Shown here: positions 33,855 through 41,434 of the stretch, piece by piece
Layout of the letters: each line of letters starts with the position of its first letter
How positions within the stretch are numbered: the stretch's first letter is position 1
Source: Blautia sp.
GTDB taxonomy: Bacteria; Bacillota; Clostridia; Lachnospirales; Lachnospiraceae
Assembly: GCA_023663685.1 (NCBI GenBank)
Contig: JAMPHB010000005.1
Location: 36,649 to 78,421 of the forward strand
Direction of reading: 5' to 3'
DNA length: 41,773 nt
Made by a program: the position numbers and the translations under genes
The notes under the pieces: model-generated
Told to the model about the DNA's origin: nothing
Database searches by the model: none
Seen by the model: the letters and a program-made list of their open reading frames with translations, nothing else

Positions 33855-33968
33855 GGAGACAGCTTTTTGCTGTGAGAGGTCATGGAGGGAAGCGGACGGT
33901 GCTTCCGGTAAGGAGACAGCTTTTTGCTGTGAGAAGTCATGGAAGGAAGCGGACGCTGTTTCCGGCGA
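33855..33968. repeat. 57-bp imperfect tandem repeat with conserved hairpins
   Basis: Two units of exactly 57 bp (33855-33911, 33912-33968) differ at few positions; a partial third copy precedes them. Each unit holds two hairpins: ACAGC-TTTTT-GCTGT (33859-33873, 33916-33930) and GGAAGC-7 nt-GCTTCC (33888-33906), which in the second unit is GGAAGC-7 nt-GTTTCC (33945-33963) and keeps pairing through G-U. It lies between the stop of the acidic protein and the terminator-like hairpin before rlmD. Confidence 0.75.
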
Positions 33969-33992
33969 AAGCGTATAAGAGATATGTGATGA

Positions 33993-34022
33993 GAGGGACT
34001 GCGCAAGTGGTCCCTCAATTTA
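33993..34022 (+). terminator. terminator-like hairpin
   Basis: GAGGGAC (33993-33999) pairs with GTCCCTC (34010-34016) and is followed by AATTTATAT. The T tract is poor, so termination would be partial. It closes the acidic-protein/57-bp-repeat transcript. Confidence 0.55.
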
Positions 34023-34062
34023 TATCATAGGAAAGACTTTGCTGTGCACAGAGGAGGGGAAT

Positions 34063-35562
34063 ATGAAAAAGGGACAGGTTGCAGAGGGAATGGTAGACAG
34101 AGTGGATTTTCCCAATAAGGGAATTGTTTTTACCGAGGATCAGGAGCGGGTGATTGTTAAGAATGTGATTCCGGGTCAGCGGGTGTCTTTTTGTGTGAAT
34201 AAGGTGAGGCATGGCAGAGCCGAGGGGAGGCTTTTGGAGACACTGGAGCGCTCCCCGCTGGAGACGGAGAGTGCCTGCGAACATTTTGGAGTCTGCGGCG
34301 GCTGTACCTATCAGAGCCTGCCCTATGAGGAGCAGCTTCACCTGAAAGAAACGCAGGTGAGGGAACTTTTAGAGCAGGCCGTCGGAGGAACCTGCGAATA
34401 TGAATTCCAGGGAATCAAGGGAAGCCCGCGTGCGCAGGCGTACCGTAACAAGATGGAGTTTTCCTTTGGGGACGCCTGTAAGGATGGGCCGCTGGCTCTC
34501 GGGATGCATAAAAGGGGAAGCTTTTATGATATTGTGACGGTGGAGGGCTGCCGGATTGTGGATGAGGATTTTCGAATGATCCTCACGGCAACGCTTACAT
34601 ATTTTGATGAGAGGAAGATTTCTTTTTTTCACCGGCTGCGGCACACCGGATATCTGCGGCATCTTTTAGTCCGCAAGGCGGCGCGTACGGGGGAGATCCT
34701 TGTCGATCTGGTGACGACGACGCAATTGCAGGGGCTGTCGCAGGAGCCGCTTTTGGGAGAAGCGGCGGAGAGAGAATCCTTTTTGGGAGAAACGGTGGAG
34801 CGCGAATCTTTTTTGGGAGATGTGGCGGAGCGCGCTCTGCTTTCCGGCTGGGTCTCATGTTTGCAGGAGCTGCCCCTGCGGGGAAAGATGAAGGGTATTC
34901 TGCACACGAAAAATGACAGTGTGGCCGACGTGGTGAAGAACGAGGGGACAGATGTCTTGTGGGGGCAGGCGTTCTTCTATGAGGAGCTGCTGGGACTCAG
35001 GTTTCAGATTACTCCTTTTTCGTTTTTCCAGACAAATTCTCTGGGGGCGGAGGTGCTGTACCAGACGGCGCGGGAATTTATTCTCGGTGATTCCCCGGAT
35101 TGTCTTAGGGACAAGACGGTCTACGACCTTTACAGCGGCACGGGAACAATCGCACAATTGCTTGCGCCGGTGTGCCGGGAGGTGGTCGGCGTGGAGCTCG
35201 TGGAGGAGGCGGTGGCCGCGGCAAAAGAGAACGCGGCTTTAAACGGTCTCACAAACTGCCGTTTCATTGCGGGGGACGTGCTTAAGATGCTCGATACCAT
35301 TGAGGCGAAGCCGGACTGTATTGTTTTAGACCCGCCGAGGGACGGTATTCATCCGCGGGCGTTGGAAAAGATCATCGCCTACGGGGTGGACAGGCTGGTC
35401 TATATCTCCTGCAAACCTACCAGTCTGGCGAGGGATTTGGAGGCGTTTATCGCGAGGGGGTATGTGGTGGAGCGGGCGTGCTGCGTGGATATGTTTCCGG
35501 GAACGGTGCATGTTGAATCTATCGTGTTGCTTTCCAAACTTGATGTCAAGCCTCACATTTGA
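34063..35562 (+). CDS. rlmD: RlmD/RlmCD-type 23S rRNA (uracil-C5) methyltransferase
   Basis: A 499-residue TrmA/RlmD-family methyltransferase. An N-terminal TRAM domain (about 1-60) precedes the [4Fe-4S] cysteines (CEHFGVCGGCTYQS, plus a cysteine in VEGCRIVD). A central RNA-binding domain and a C-terminal Rossmann methylase follow, with YDLYSGTGTIAQLL, IVLDPPRDGIHP and ISCKPTSLARD (nucleophilic cysteine). It methylates uracil-747 and/or -1939 type positions of 23S rRNA. Odd feature: residues 230-259 are a three-fold 10-residue tandem repeat (LLGEAAERES, FLGETVERES, FLGDVAERAL), encoded by a 30-bp DNA repeat, in the linker before the catalytic part. The ATG at 34063 follows GAGGAGGGG. Confidence 0.92.
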   Translation: MKKGQVAEGMVDRVDFPNKGIVFTEDQERVIVKNVIPGQRVSFCVNKVRHGRAEGRLLETLERSPLETESACEHFGVCGGCTYQSLPYEEQLHLKETQVRELLEQAVGGTCEYEFQGIKGSPRAQAYRNKMEFSFGDACKDGPLALGMHKRGSFYDIVTVEGCRIVDEDFRMILTATLTYFDERKISFFHRLRHTGYLRHLLVRKAARTGEILVDLVTTTQLQGLSQEPLLGEAAERESFLGETVERESFLGDVAERALLSGWVSCLQELPLRGKMKGILHTKNDSVADVVKNEGTDVLWGQAFFYEELLGLRFQITPFSFFQTNSLGAEVLYQTAREFILGDSPDCLRDKTVYDLYSGTGTIAQLLAPVCREVVGVELVEEAVAAAKENAALNGLTNCRFIAGDVLKMLDTIEAKPDCIVLDPPRDGIHPRALEKIIAYGVDRLVYISCKPTSLARDLEAFIARGYVVERACCVDMFPGTVHVESIVLLSKLDVKPHI

Positions 35563-35672
35563 AATGGGACGAACTTTGATGGGATGGATTTGACGGCTGT
35601 GGAGAGCAAATCTGCATGTGAGGAAATCAGGGAAATTGCTTTATCTGTATCAGATTATGTTGCAGAAAACAG

Positions 35673-36154
35673 ATGATACCCACAGAAAAAACCATGAATG
35701 AGAGCATTTACTACAACATAGATGTGATACATTCTGCAATCAATAGTGATAGGAAGATACGGTTCCAATATTTTAACTGGAGCGTGGATAAGAAGCAGGA
35801 ACTCCGGCATGGTGGGGAGTATTACAGTGTTTCTCCCTGGGGCGTATGTTGGAACGATGAGTGGTATTATCTGATTGCATTTGATGATAAGTCGCAGGAA
35901 ATCAGGCATTATCGTGTTGATAAAATGAAGAAATTGACACTGACCGGAATCATCATAGATCGTTTTGGAAGGGATATACCTTTTTCCAAGGTGGATGAGG
36001 AACATTTTAAAGTGACGGTAAATGTGGCTGTCAGTGGACTGTTTTTGGATGGATTATTGGCTTAGGTGATGGTGTACGCATATCAGGACCGCCGAAAGTA
36101 GTGGAGATGATGAAAGAAGAGATTAAACGATTGAATACTGTTTATGGTACTTAA
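35673..36154 (+). pseudogene. WYL-domain regulator remnant (N-terminus missing, C-terminus frameshifted)
   Basis: The first ATG-frame (35673-36065) starts in the middle of a typical Firmicutes WYL regulator (ESIYYNIDVIHSAI, then IRFQYFNW and YYSVSPWGVCW). The usual N-terminal winged helix-turn-helix domain is absent. The frame stops at TAG 36065, but the normal C-terminus (WIIGLGDGVRISGPPKVVEM, ending NTVYGT) continues in another frame to the TAA at 36152-36154. One extra T in the TTTTT run near 36042 would restore it. Both defects mark it as a dead gene, or a dead fragment with one assembly error. WYL regulators of this kind often control BREX and other defence loci, which fits the island that follows. 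The 110 bp before it hold only a 30-codon frame (35584-35676) of no recognised family. Confidence 0.8.
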
Positions 36155-36253
36155 TGTTTTGTCCGTTTGTTATAAATGAATAAAATCGAATCTCTGGATG
36201 AGTTTTGAAAAATGAATGAGTACAAATTATAGGACTGTATTGTGCTGGAAATG

Positions 36254-36262
36254 TGCTATAAT
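36254..36262 (+). promoter_or_regulatory. extended -10 promoter in the island
   Basis: TGCTATAAT (36254-36262) is a good extended -10, 44 bp before a GTG-started small frame with a GAGGAG site. Confidence 0.45.
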
Positions 36263-36305
36263 CGAGATAGTAGTTTTTGACTGGTTCATATGATGAGGAG
36301 TAGAT

Positions 36306-36479
36306 GTGAGCAGGCGAACGATTATAACAGCGGAGAGTGACAACTGCAATCTGTCACTGGCAACAGCTTTGAGGCTGGCTGCGTATTTTCAAGAATTGAA
36401 GTTTTTGTTGTTTTACTTTTTACTAGGGTTGATTGAATGGCTTTTGCTTATGTCTTATAATTTGTATAATTGGGCTTGA
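36306..36479 (+). CDS. possible small hydrophobic protein
   Basis: A GTG-started frame of 57 codons behind GAGGAG (36294-36299) and an extended -10 promoter. The translation starts polar (SRRTIITAESDNCNLSLATA) and ends in a hydrophobic helix (about 33-50). It has no recognised family and may be a remnant of a decayed gene. The remaining DNA to 36767 is AT-rich and holds only a 29-codon frame (36587-36676) and no convincing structure. Confidence 0.35.
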   Translation: MSRRTIITAESDNCNLSLATALRLAAYFQELKFLLFYFLLGLIEWLLLMSYNLYNWA

Positions 36480-36767
36480 AGTGGAGGTTTAGGACTTTTA
36501 ATCAATATATGATCATTCTGAAAGTCCATAAGTCATGTATTAGATCTGTATATTGCAAGGCTAATAGTACAGACGGATAGAACAAAATGAAAGGCTGCTT
36601 ATTATGTTGGATGGATGAGATACTGGAAGAAGAGAAGGAAATACCATCATATGTGTTGGCTGATTTGATTGCATAGCATACAAATGTTTTAGCCTTGACA
36701 TAAAGGTGGGACGAGGATGAAGTGGCAAAATTATAATAGAAAATCAACAAAGAAATAAGGTGGTTTT

Positions 36768-38165
36768 ATGACGATTGAAAAATTAGAGGAATTATTAGAA
36801 TCCGGCGAGGGATTTACAATCGAATACAAGGAATGTGTAAATGGATTAAGCAACAGCGTATTTGAGACAGTATGCTCATTTTCTAATCGTTATGGTGGAT
36901 ATATGTTGTTAGGAGTAAAGGAAGTTGATCATAAAGGTGTTGTGATTGGCATCAATCCGAATTGTATCGTGGATATGAAGAAAAACTTTGTGAATATGCT
37001 GAACAATCCGCAGAAGATACATCCATCACTTTACCTGAACCTTGAAGAAATCGAATACAAGGGTATGAAAGTTTTGTGGGTTTATATTCCGGTAACTTCC
37101 CAGATAGAGTTTTGCAATGGTAAGATTTATGACCGTAATGGGGATGCAGACCAGGATGTGTCTACATCGGCAGATTTGGTAACAAACATATCTGGCAGGA
37201 AATCAGCAACGTATACAGAACGGACGATTTTTCCATATGCAGAAGAGGATGACTTGTGCGTAGATTTGATTGGAAAAGCAAGGCAGATGGCTGTAAATAA
37301 ATATAAAGGACATCCGTGGAAAGATATGTCCGATATGGAACTCTTAAAAAGTGCAGGACTGTATGAGAAAGACAGAAAGACCGGTAAGGAAGGCTATAAT
37401 ATGGCCTGTATATTGCTCTTTGGTACGAAGGAAGCGATTCTTTCCTGCGTGCCGGGATACAAAACAGATGCAATTTATCGTGAAGAAAATATGGATCGTT
37501 ATGATGATCGGCTAATTGTGGAGAGCAATTTAATTGAAAGCTATGATTTGCTGATGGAATTTACAGCAAAACATACGAATGATAAATTTTTTCTGATTGA
37601 TAATGTTAATATGAGCGTAAGAAGTGCAATTGCAAGGGAGATCGTCAGTAATCTTCTTGTACACAGAGAATTTGCGAGTGCTTTTCCTGCTAAGCTGATT
37701 ATTGAGAAGGATAAAATATATACGGAAAATTGGAATCGTGCGCAGCGGGTTGGGAAAATTGAATCACAGGATTTCACTCCTTATCCCAAAAATCCTATAC
37801 TGGCGATTTTTTTTGTGAATATTGGGTATGCGGATTCACTTGGTTCAGGTGTTCGCAATTTATATAAATATACCAGGATTTATTCCGGTGGTGAGCCTGA
37901 TTTTGAAGAAGGGGATGTATTTAAGCTGACGGTTCCGTTAGTACGGCATCAGGATGTCAAAGATAATCCCGATGATATTGATGGTTTATCGGAAAGACAG
38001 GTAAAGATATTAAGTATGATTAAGCAGGACAAGTCAATTTCGATGGACTTAATTGCAGCAGAACTTGGAGTGTCGAAAAAAACGGCATCAAGAGAAGTCC
38101 AGGAGATAAAGAAGGTTTGTGCTATATCATATGATAAGAAACGAAAACAATGGATTTTTAGGTAG
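36768..38165 (+). CDS. AlbA_2 (Schlafen-type) ATP-binding/RNA-binding regulator-like protein
   Basis: A 465-residue protein. The N-terminal ~130 residues are an AlbA_2 / Schlafen AAA_4-like domain (EGFTIEYKECVNGL, VCSFSNRYGGYMLLGV, GKIYDRNGDADQ). A RecG-like HATPase-related C-terminal domain follows (REIVSNLLVHREF, GSGVRNLYKY), and a winged helix at the end (SERQVKILSMI, SKKTASREVQEIKK). Such proteins occur singly and as accessory genes in BREX and other defence loci; their activity is generally uncertain. The start follows AAGGTGG. The gene looks intact and is AT-rich like the rest of the island. A short region after its stop (38168-38275) resembles the polar Gly/Lys/Arg-rich tails of related proteins but is not a gene. 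Confidence 0.82.
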   Translation: MTIEKLEELLESGEGFTIEYKECVNGLSNSVFETVCSFSNRYGGYMLLGVKEVDHKGVVIGINPNCIVDMKKNFVNMLNNPQKIHPSLYLNLEEIEYKGMKVLWVYIPVTSQIEFCNGKIYDRNGDADQDVSTSADLVTNISGRKSATYTERTIFPYAEEDDLCVDLIGKARQMAVNKYKGHPWKDMSDMELLKSAGLYEKDRKTGKEGYNMACILLFGTKEAILSCVPGYKTDAIYREENMDRYDDRLIVESNLIESYDLLMEFTAKHTNDKFFLIDNVNMSVRSAIAREIVSNLLVHREFASAFPAKLIIEKDKIYTENWNRAQRVGKIESQDFTPYPKNPILAIFFVNIGYADSLGSGVRNLYKYTRIYSGGEPDFEEGDVFKLTVPLVRHQDVKDNPDDIDGLSERQVKILSMIKQDKSISMDLIAAELGVSKKTASREVQEIKKVCAISYDKKRKQWIFR

Positions 38166-38297
38166 TGATTTCATATAGAAGTCAGGGAAAGGATAGGGAA
38201 GAGACAAGGAAAGGACATAGGAAGAGACATTTTGACCCTTGCGATGTCCTCTCCTATGACACTTCCGTGAGAATTTATAATGTAAAGGCGGTAAAAA

Positions 38298-38585
38298 ATG
38301 GATTTACAGAATATTGAAGAACAACTGAATACGGAATTTGCCAAGTCAGATACACGCATCGTATTCTGGTTTGATGATAAAGGCGAATATGAGGAGGAAG
38401 TGGCACAGCTGCAGTTAGGCAGTGTGAAGCTGCATATATTGAATGGCTAAAACTGGCTGTATTCCAAGTGGCTTTTGAATGAGTCAGATACAGAGGGCAA
38501 GTATCTTATTTATGCACCGTTCCCAAGACCATGCGATGCAGAAAATCCGCTTGCAGATATGTTGGGACTGCTCCGTCCTATGTAA
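38298..38585 (+). pseudogene. pglZ: BREX PglZ N-terminal stub with internal stop
   Basis: Translation from ATG 38298 gives a recognisable PglZ (BREX-1 type, alkaline-phosphatase-like) N-terminus, with RIVFWFDDKGEYEEEVAQL near residues 20-38. An in-frame TAA at 38448-38450 interrupts it, after which the same frame continues with PglZ-like WLYSKWLLNES and YLIYAPFPRPCDAENPL until about 38565. The remaining ~700 residues of a normal PglZ are missing. PglZ is a core BREX protein, and none of brxA, brxB, brxC, pglX or brxL is present here. The stub joins an XRE-type C-terminal fragment in another frame, so a deletion removed everything between. Confidence 0.8.
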
Positions 38586-38695
38586 ATCGACTGATAAAAA
38601 GAAGCGAAAACATCGTCAACAAGACTTTCATTCAGATGCTAGAGTCCTTAGGGTACGACATTGAACTAACCTATGTAAAACGTGAGGAGGAGTAA
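38562..38695 (+). pseudogene. C-terminal fragment of an XRE-type helix-turn-helix protein
   Basis: Immediately after the PglZ stub, in a different frame, the DNA reads GTAPSYVNRLIKRSENIVNK and then FIQMLESLGYDIELTYVKR before TAA 38693-38695. This is the second half of an XRE helix-turn-helix domain plus the usual 'LGYDIELTYVKR' tail; the N-terminal half and any start are missing. Its GAGGAGG end serves as the ribosome site of the DUF4268 gene, so the regulator and DUF4268 were once an operon. Confidence 0.72.
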
Positions 38696-38699
38696 GACA

Positions 38700-39626
38700 A
38701 TGGTGAATTTAAGCAGACTTGAAGAAATAAGAGATTTACGGACGGTATGGCCGCATGAAGCCTTAGATTTCACACCGTGGCTCTCGCAGGATGATAACAT
38801 CGCTCTCCTCGCGGATGCAGTGGGGCTTGATATTACCGTTGATGAGACGGAATCTTCCGTGGGAGATTTTAATGTCGATATCTTTGCCTCCGAAACGGGG
38901 ACGGACCGGAAAATCATCATTGAGAATCAACTGGAGGACACAAACCACGACCACCTCGGCAAACTGATAACCTATGCGTCAGGCAAGTCGGCGGATGTGA
39001 TTATCTGGGTAGTGAAACACGCCCGTGAGGAACACAAGGCCGCTATCGAATGGCTGAACAACCACACCGATGAAAAAATCGGCTTCTTCCTCTGCGAGAT
39101 TAAACTGTATAAAATAGGTACTTCCGAGCCAGCTGTGAAGTTTGAGGTTATTGAAAAACCAAATGACTGGACGAAAGAAGTGAAGAAGAGCGAATCCGTC
39201 AATGGGACACAGCAGCAACGATATGACTATTGGGTGGCATTCCAGGACTATGCTTTCCAAAATGCACAGTTTGCAAAGAACTTCAATCGCAGGAAACCGT
39301 CTTTGGATCATTGGATGAACTTCAGCGTAGGTTCTTCTGCCTGTCACATCGACGTGTCGCAGATTCAAAAGAGAAACGAACTGGATGTGGAACTGTATAT
39401 CAGCGAAGATAAAGATCTGTTCCACTCGTTATTCCAGAGCAAAGATGCCATTGAAGCTGATGCGGGACTGACCTTTGACTGGAGGGAACTGCCGGAGCGT
39501 AAGGCAAGTCGTATCGTTATTGAAAAGAGCGTGATCTTCGGCGATAAAAGCCAATGGAACGAACAGTTTGACTGGCTGATTGATGTCATGCTCAAAATGA
39601 AGAAGGCATTTAAGAAGTATATTTGA
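38700..39626 (+). CDS. DUF4268 protein with PD-(D/E)XK-like nuclease domain
   Basis: A 308-residue protein. The N-terminal half carries the restriction-endonuclease-like core: D60 in FNVDIFA, then E75-N-Q77 in KIIIENQL, followed by TNHDHLGKLITYASG, a well-known pattern of this family. The C-terminal half is the DUF4268 domain (about 165-300). Proteins of this kind are common in defence islands and near BREX or restriction-modification loci, with DNA cleavage or phage defence as the likely role (inference). The gene is intact, starts behind GAGGAGGAG, and is all that remains of its operon next to a truncated XRE regulator. Confidence 0.85.
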   Translation: MVNLSRLEEIRDLRTVWPHEALDFTPWLSQDDNIALLADAVGLDITVDETESSVGDFNVDIFASETGTDRKIIIENQLEDTNHDHLGKLITYASGKSADVIIWVVKHAREEHKAAIEWLNNHTDEKIGFFLCEIKLYKIGTSEPAVKFEVIEKPNDWTKEVKKSESVNGTQQQRYDYWVAFQDYAFQNAQFAKNFNRRKPSLDHWMNFSVGSSACHIDVSQIQKRNELDVELYISEDKDLFHSLFQSKDAIEADAGLTFDWRELPERKASRIVIEKSVIFGDKSQWNEQFDWLIDVMLKMKKAFKKYI

Positions 39627-39649
39627 TTTTAAGGAAAAGGGTGATTCAT

Positions 39650-40423
39650 GTGAAAGGCAGTGTTAAAGTAATTAAATTCACTGTAGTGATGTCAATTGTG
39701 TTTTTGATATTGACTTATTTTACTACAGTCAATATTGAAGCGCATATACTTGAATTAAACACAATATGGCTTTCAAATAATTTGGCACTCACAGTGTTTG
39801 GAGGTGCGTTTGCAAGTATGCTTGTCGTTTTGATTTGCGAGGTGCAAAAATATGTCAGTGCGAAAGTATCTGTGGAGGAATATATCTTTTACCAAGCTCT
39901 TTATTTGTATCAAGCATTGTTTTTGATGCAGCAAAATATATCTGATTATCAAAACAATACAGAAGCAATTGTTCCAGATAATCTTTTGGATGAAACAACA
40001 AGAATGATTCAAAGCGAGATTATTGCTTTACGAAGTGTTGATTATGCGCCGTTTAGGCAAAAAAATCTCTTGCTTTCTGCACACCAAAAATTCTGTAAGG
40101 AAACGGCAATCAATATGCAACCGATTATGAAGGGATGCAATGCAGTAAGGATTACAATCAATAAAATTAAGATAGACCGTCTGCAGCAAAACACTCCAGC
40201 TGGCACGGTAACTTCTGCAAATGAACTCATGAATGCGGTATTATCAATTCAGTCTGATAGAGTTTCAACGGCTCTGAAAGAAGTGAATGAGTATCTGAAT
40301 AACATTGATAAATACTGTAAGTATCGTTATGGCTGGGAAAAACAACAAGAACAGATACATTCCAATTATGTGAATGTATTTGAAGCATGGAATTTTGAGA
40401 AAGAGTTCCAGAAAGAAACCTAA
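39650..40423 (+). CDS. Membrane-anchored protein of unknown function
   Basis: A 257-residue protein beginning with two hydrophobic helices (about 8-28 and 43-65) and a cytoplasmic, largely helical domain of about 190 residues rich in Gln, Asn and Tyr, with possible coiled-coil segments. I recognise no family. It starts at GTG 39650 behind AAGGG, 23 bp after the DUF4268 gene, and shares that gene's AT-rich composition, so it belongs to the same island. It may be a membrane-bound partner in a two-gene defence unit, but that rests only on position. Confidence 0.65.
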   Translation: MKGSVKVIKFTVVMSIVFLILTYFTTVNIEAHILELNTIWLSNNLALTVFGGAFASMLVVLICEVQKYVSAKVSVEEYIFYQALYLYQALFLMQQNISDYQNNTEAIVPDNLLDETTRMIQSEIIALRSVDYAPFRQKNLLLSAHQKFCKETAINMQPIMKGCNAVRITINKIKIDRLQQNTPAGTVTSANELMNAVLSIQSDRVSTALKEVNEYLNNIDKYCKYRYGWEKQQEQIHSNYVNVFEAWNFEKEFQKET

Positions 40424-40615
40424 TCTACAACTCGTACATTCCGTAACGGTGCATAGGCATCGTTATGAGAGGTGTGCAAAAATGCACATGTGCGGGTGCA
40501 TTGTTAAGGGATAGAAATTCCGCTCCGTTATGTTATATTAATTTAGACACGGCAACAGACGATACCTGCGGAAGTAGTGAATTTCCTACGGGGACAAAAA
40601 CAACAGCGAGGTGAT
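40424..40615. other. Gene-free leader with overlapping hairpins
   Basis: A first hairpin (40442-40467) has an 11-bp arm pair CGTAACGGTGC / GCATCGTTATG with two G-U pairs and loop ATAG. Next, TGTGCA-AAAA-TGCACA (40473-40488) competes with AATGCAC...GTGCATT (40481-40502), so only one can form. An AT-rich stretch (TTATATTAAT near 40540) follows, then the ribosome site GCGAGGTG of the MBL gene. No known riboswitch class is recognised. Confidence 0.5.
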
Positions 40616-41434
40616 ATGGAGCATAAGATGGTAATAGAATTAAAATATTCGGCTACAAACACATACCTTATCCGGGGAACAGATGGCAGCATTCTTTTTG
40701 ATACGGGATGGGCGGGCTCTTTTCCGCAGTTTTGTAAGATGCTGGGCGAGGCGGGGGCGACAGTGCAGGAAATCCGGTATCTGTTTATTTCCCATTTCCA
40801 TCCGGATCATATGGGGATTGCACAGGAGATTGCGGGCTGCGGCGTGAGGATTGTGGCGGCTGACGTGCAGCGGGCGCATATCCATGATGCGGACAGGGTG
40901 TTTGAAAAGGAGGGAAACCGCTCTTATCTTCCGATTGCGGATGGGGATGTCCGGTTTATTTCCTGTGGAGAGAGCCGTCAGTTTTTGGAGGAATGTGGGA
41001 TAGCGGGAGAAGTGGTACATACGCCGGGGCATAGCGAGGACAGTATTTCTTTATGTCTGGATAATGGTCTGTTTTTCGTGGGAGATTTGAACCCTCTGTA
41101 TGAACTGGATATGCACAAGGGAACGCAGATTGGGGACAGCTGGGACAGATTACTGGCGCGGAATCCCATCAGGGTGTATTACGGCCATGCGAAAGCAGTG
41201 GAGTTAAATGGGGAGTGGGGGATGCCGGAAAAAGAATCCGGGCATTCGAAAGATACTTTCCGATTGGTAAAAAAGATTATGAAATACATAGACAAAGGCT
41301 ATACGCTGGAGGACGTCGGGCAGGCAACGGGAATGGATAAGGCATTTGTGGAGAATGTGGCAAGAATGTACCTGACGCATCGGAATATAAGCGTACAGGG
41401 AATTTTGGACAGGATTGAGATTAAGGGGAGATAA
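40616..41434 (+). CDS. MBL-fold metallohydrolase
   Basis: A 272-residue metallo-beta-lactamase-fold hydrolase. It has the metal motif HFHPDH (HxHxDH) at about residues 56-61, H in TPGHSED near 140, D in FVGDLNPLY and a later histidine (YYGHAK). The C-terminal ~60 residues form a helical extension (YTLEDVGQATGMDKAFVENVARM) that looks like a small winged-helix-like domain. The substrate is unknown; this group covers glyoxalase II-like enzymes, phosphodiesterases and lactonases. The start at 40616 has GCGAGGTG. Composition is closer to the host average than the island before it. Confidence 0.88.
   Translation: MEHKMVIELKYSATNTYLIRGTDGSILFDTGWAGSFPQFCKMLGEAGATVQEIRYLFISHFHPDHMGIAQEIAGCGVRIVAADVQRAHIHDADRVFEKEGNRSYLPIADGDVRFISCGESRQFLEECGIAGEVVHTPGHSEDSISLCLDNGLFFVGDLNPLYELDMHKGTQIGDSWDRLLARNPIRVYYGHAKAVELNGEWGMPEKESGHSKDTFRLVKKIMKYIDKGYTLEDVGQATGMDKAFVENVARMYLTHRNISVQGILDRIEIKGR

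Noticed and set aside
33653-34030. Frame of 125 codons running through the 57-bp repeat
   Set aside because: It overlaps the real acidic-protein gene in another frame, is Arg-rich and lacks a ribosome site; the conserved hairpins point to RNA, not protein.
35584-35676. 30-codon frame before the WYL remnant as a gene
   Set aside because: No ribosome site and no recognised family; it may be a leftover of a lost gene.
38168-38290. Purine-rich imperfect repeats (GGAAAGGA, GGAAGAGAC) as a regulatory repeat
   Set aside because: Irregular spacing; they more likely come from a Lys/Gly/Arg-rich protein tail of a lost AlbA_2-type gene, which cannot be shown from this sequence alone.
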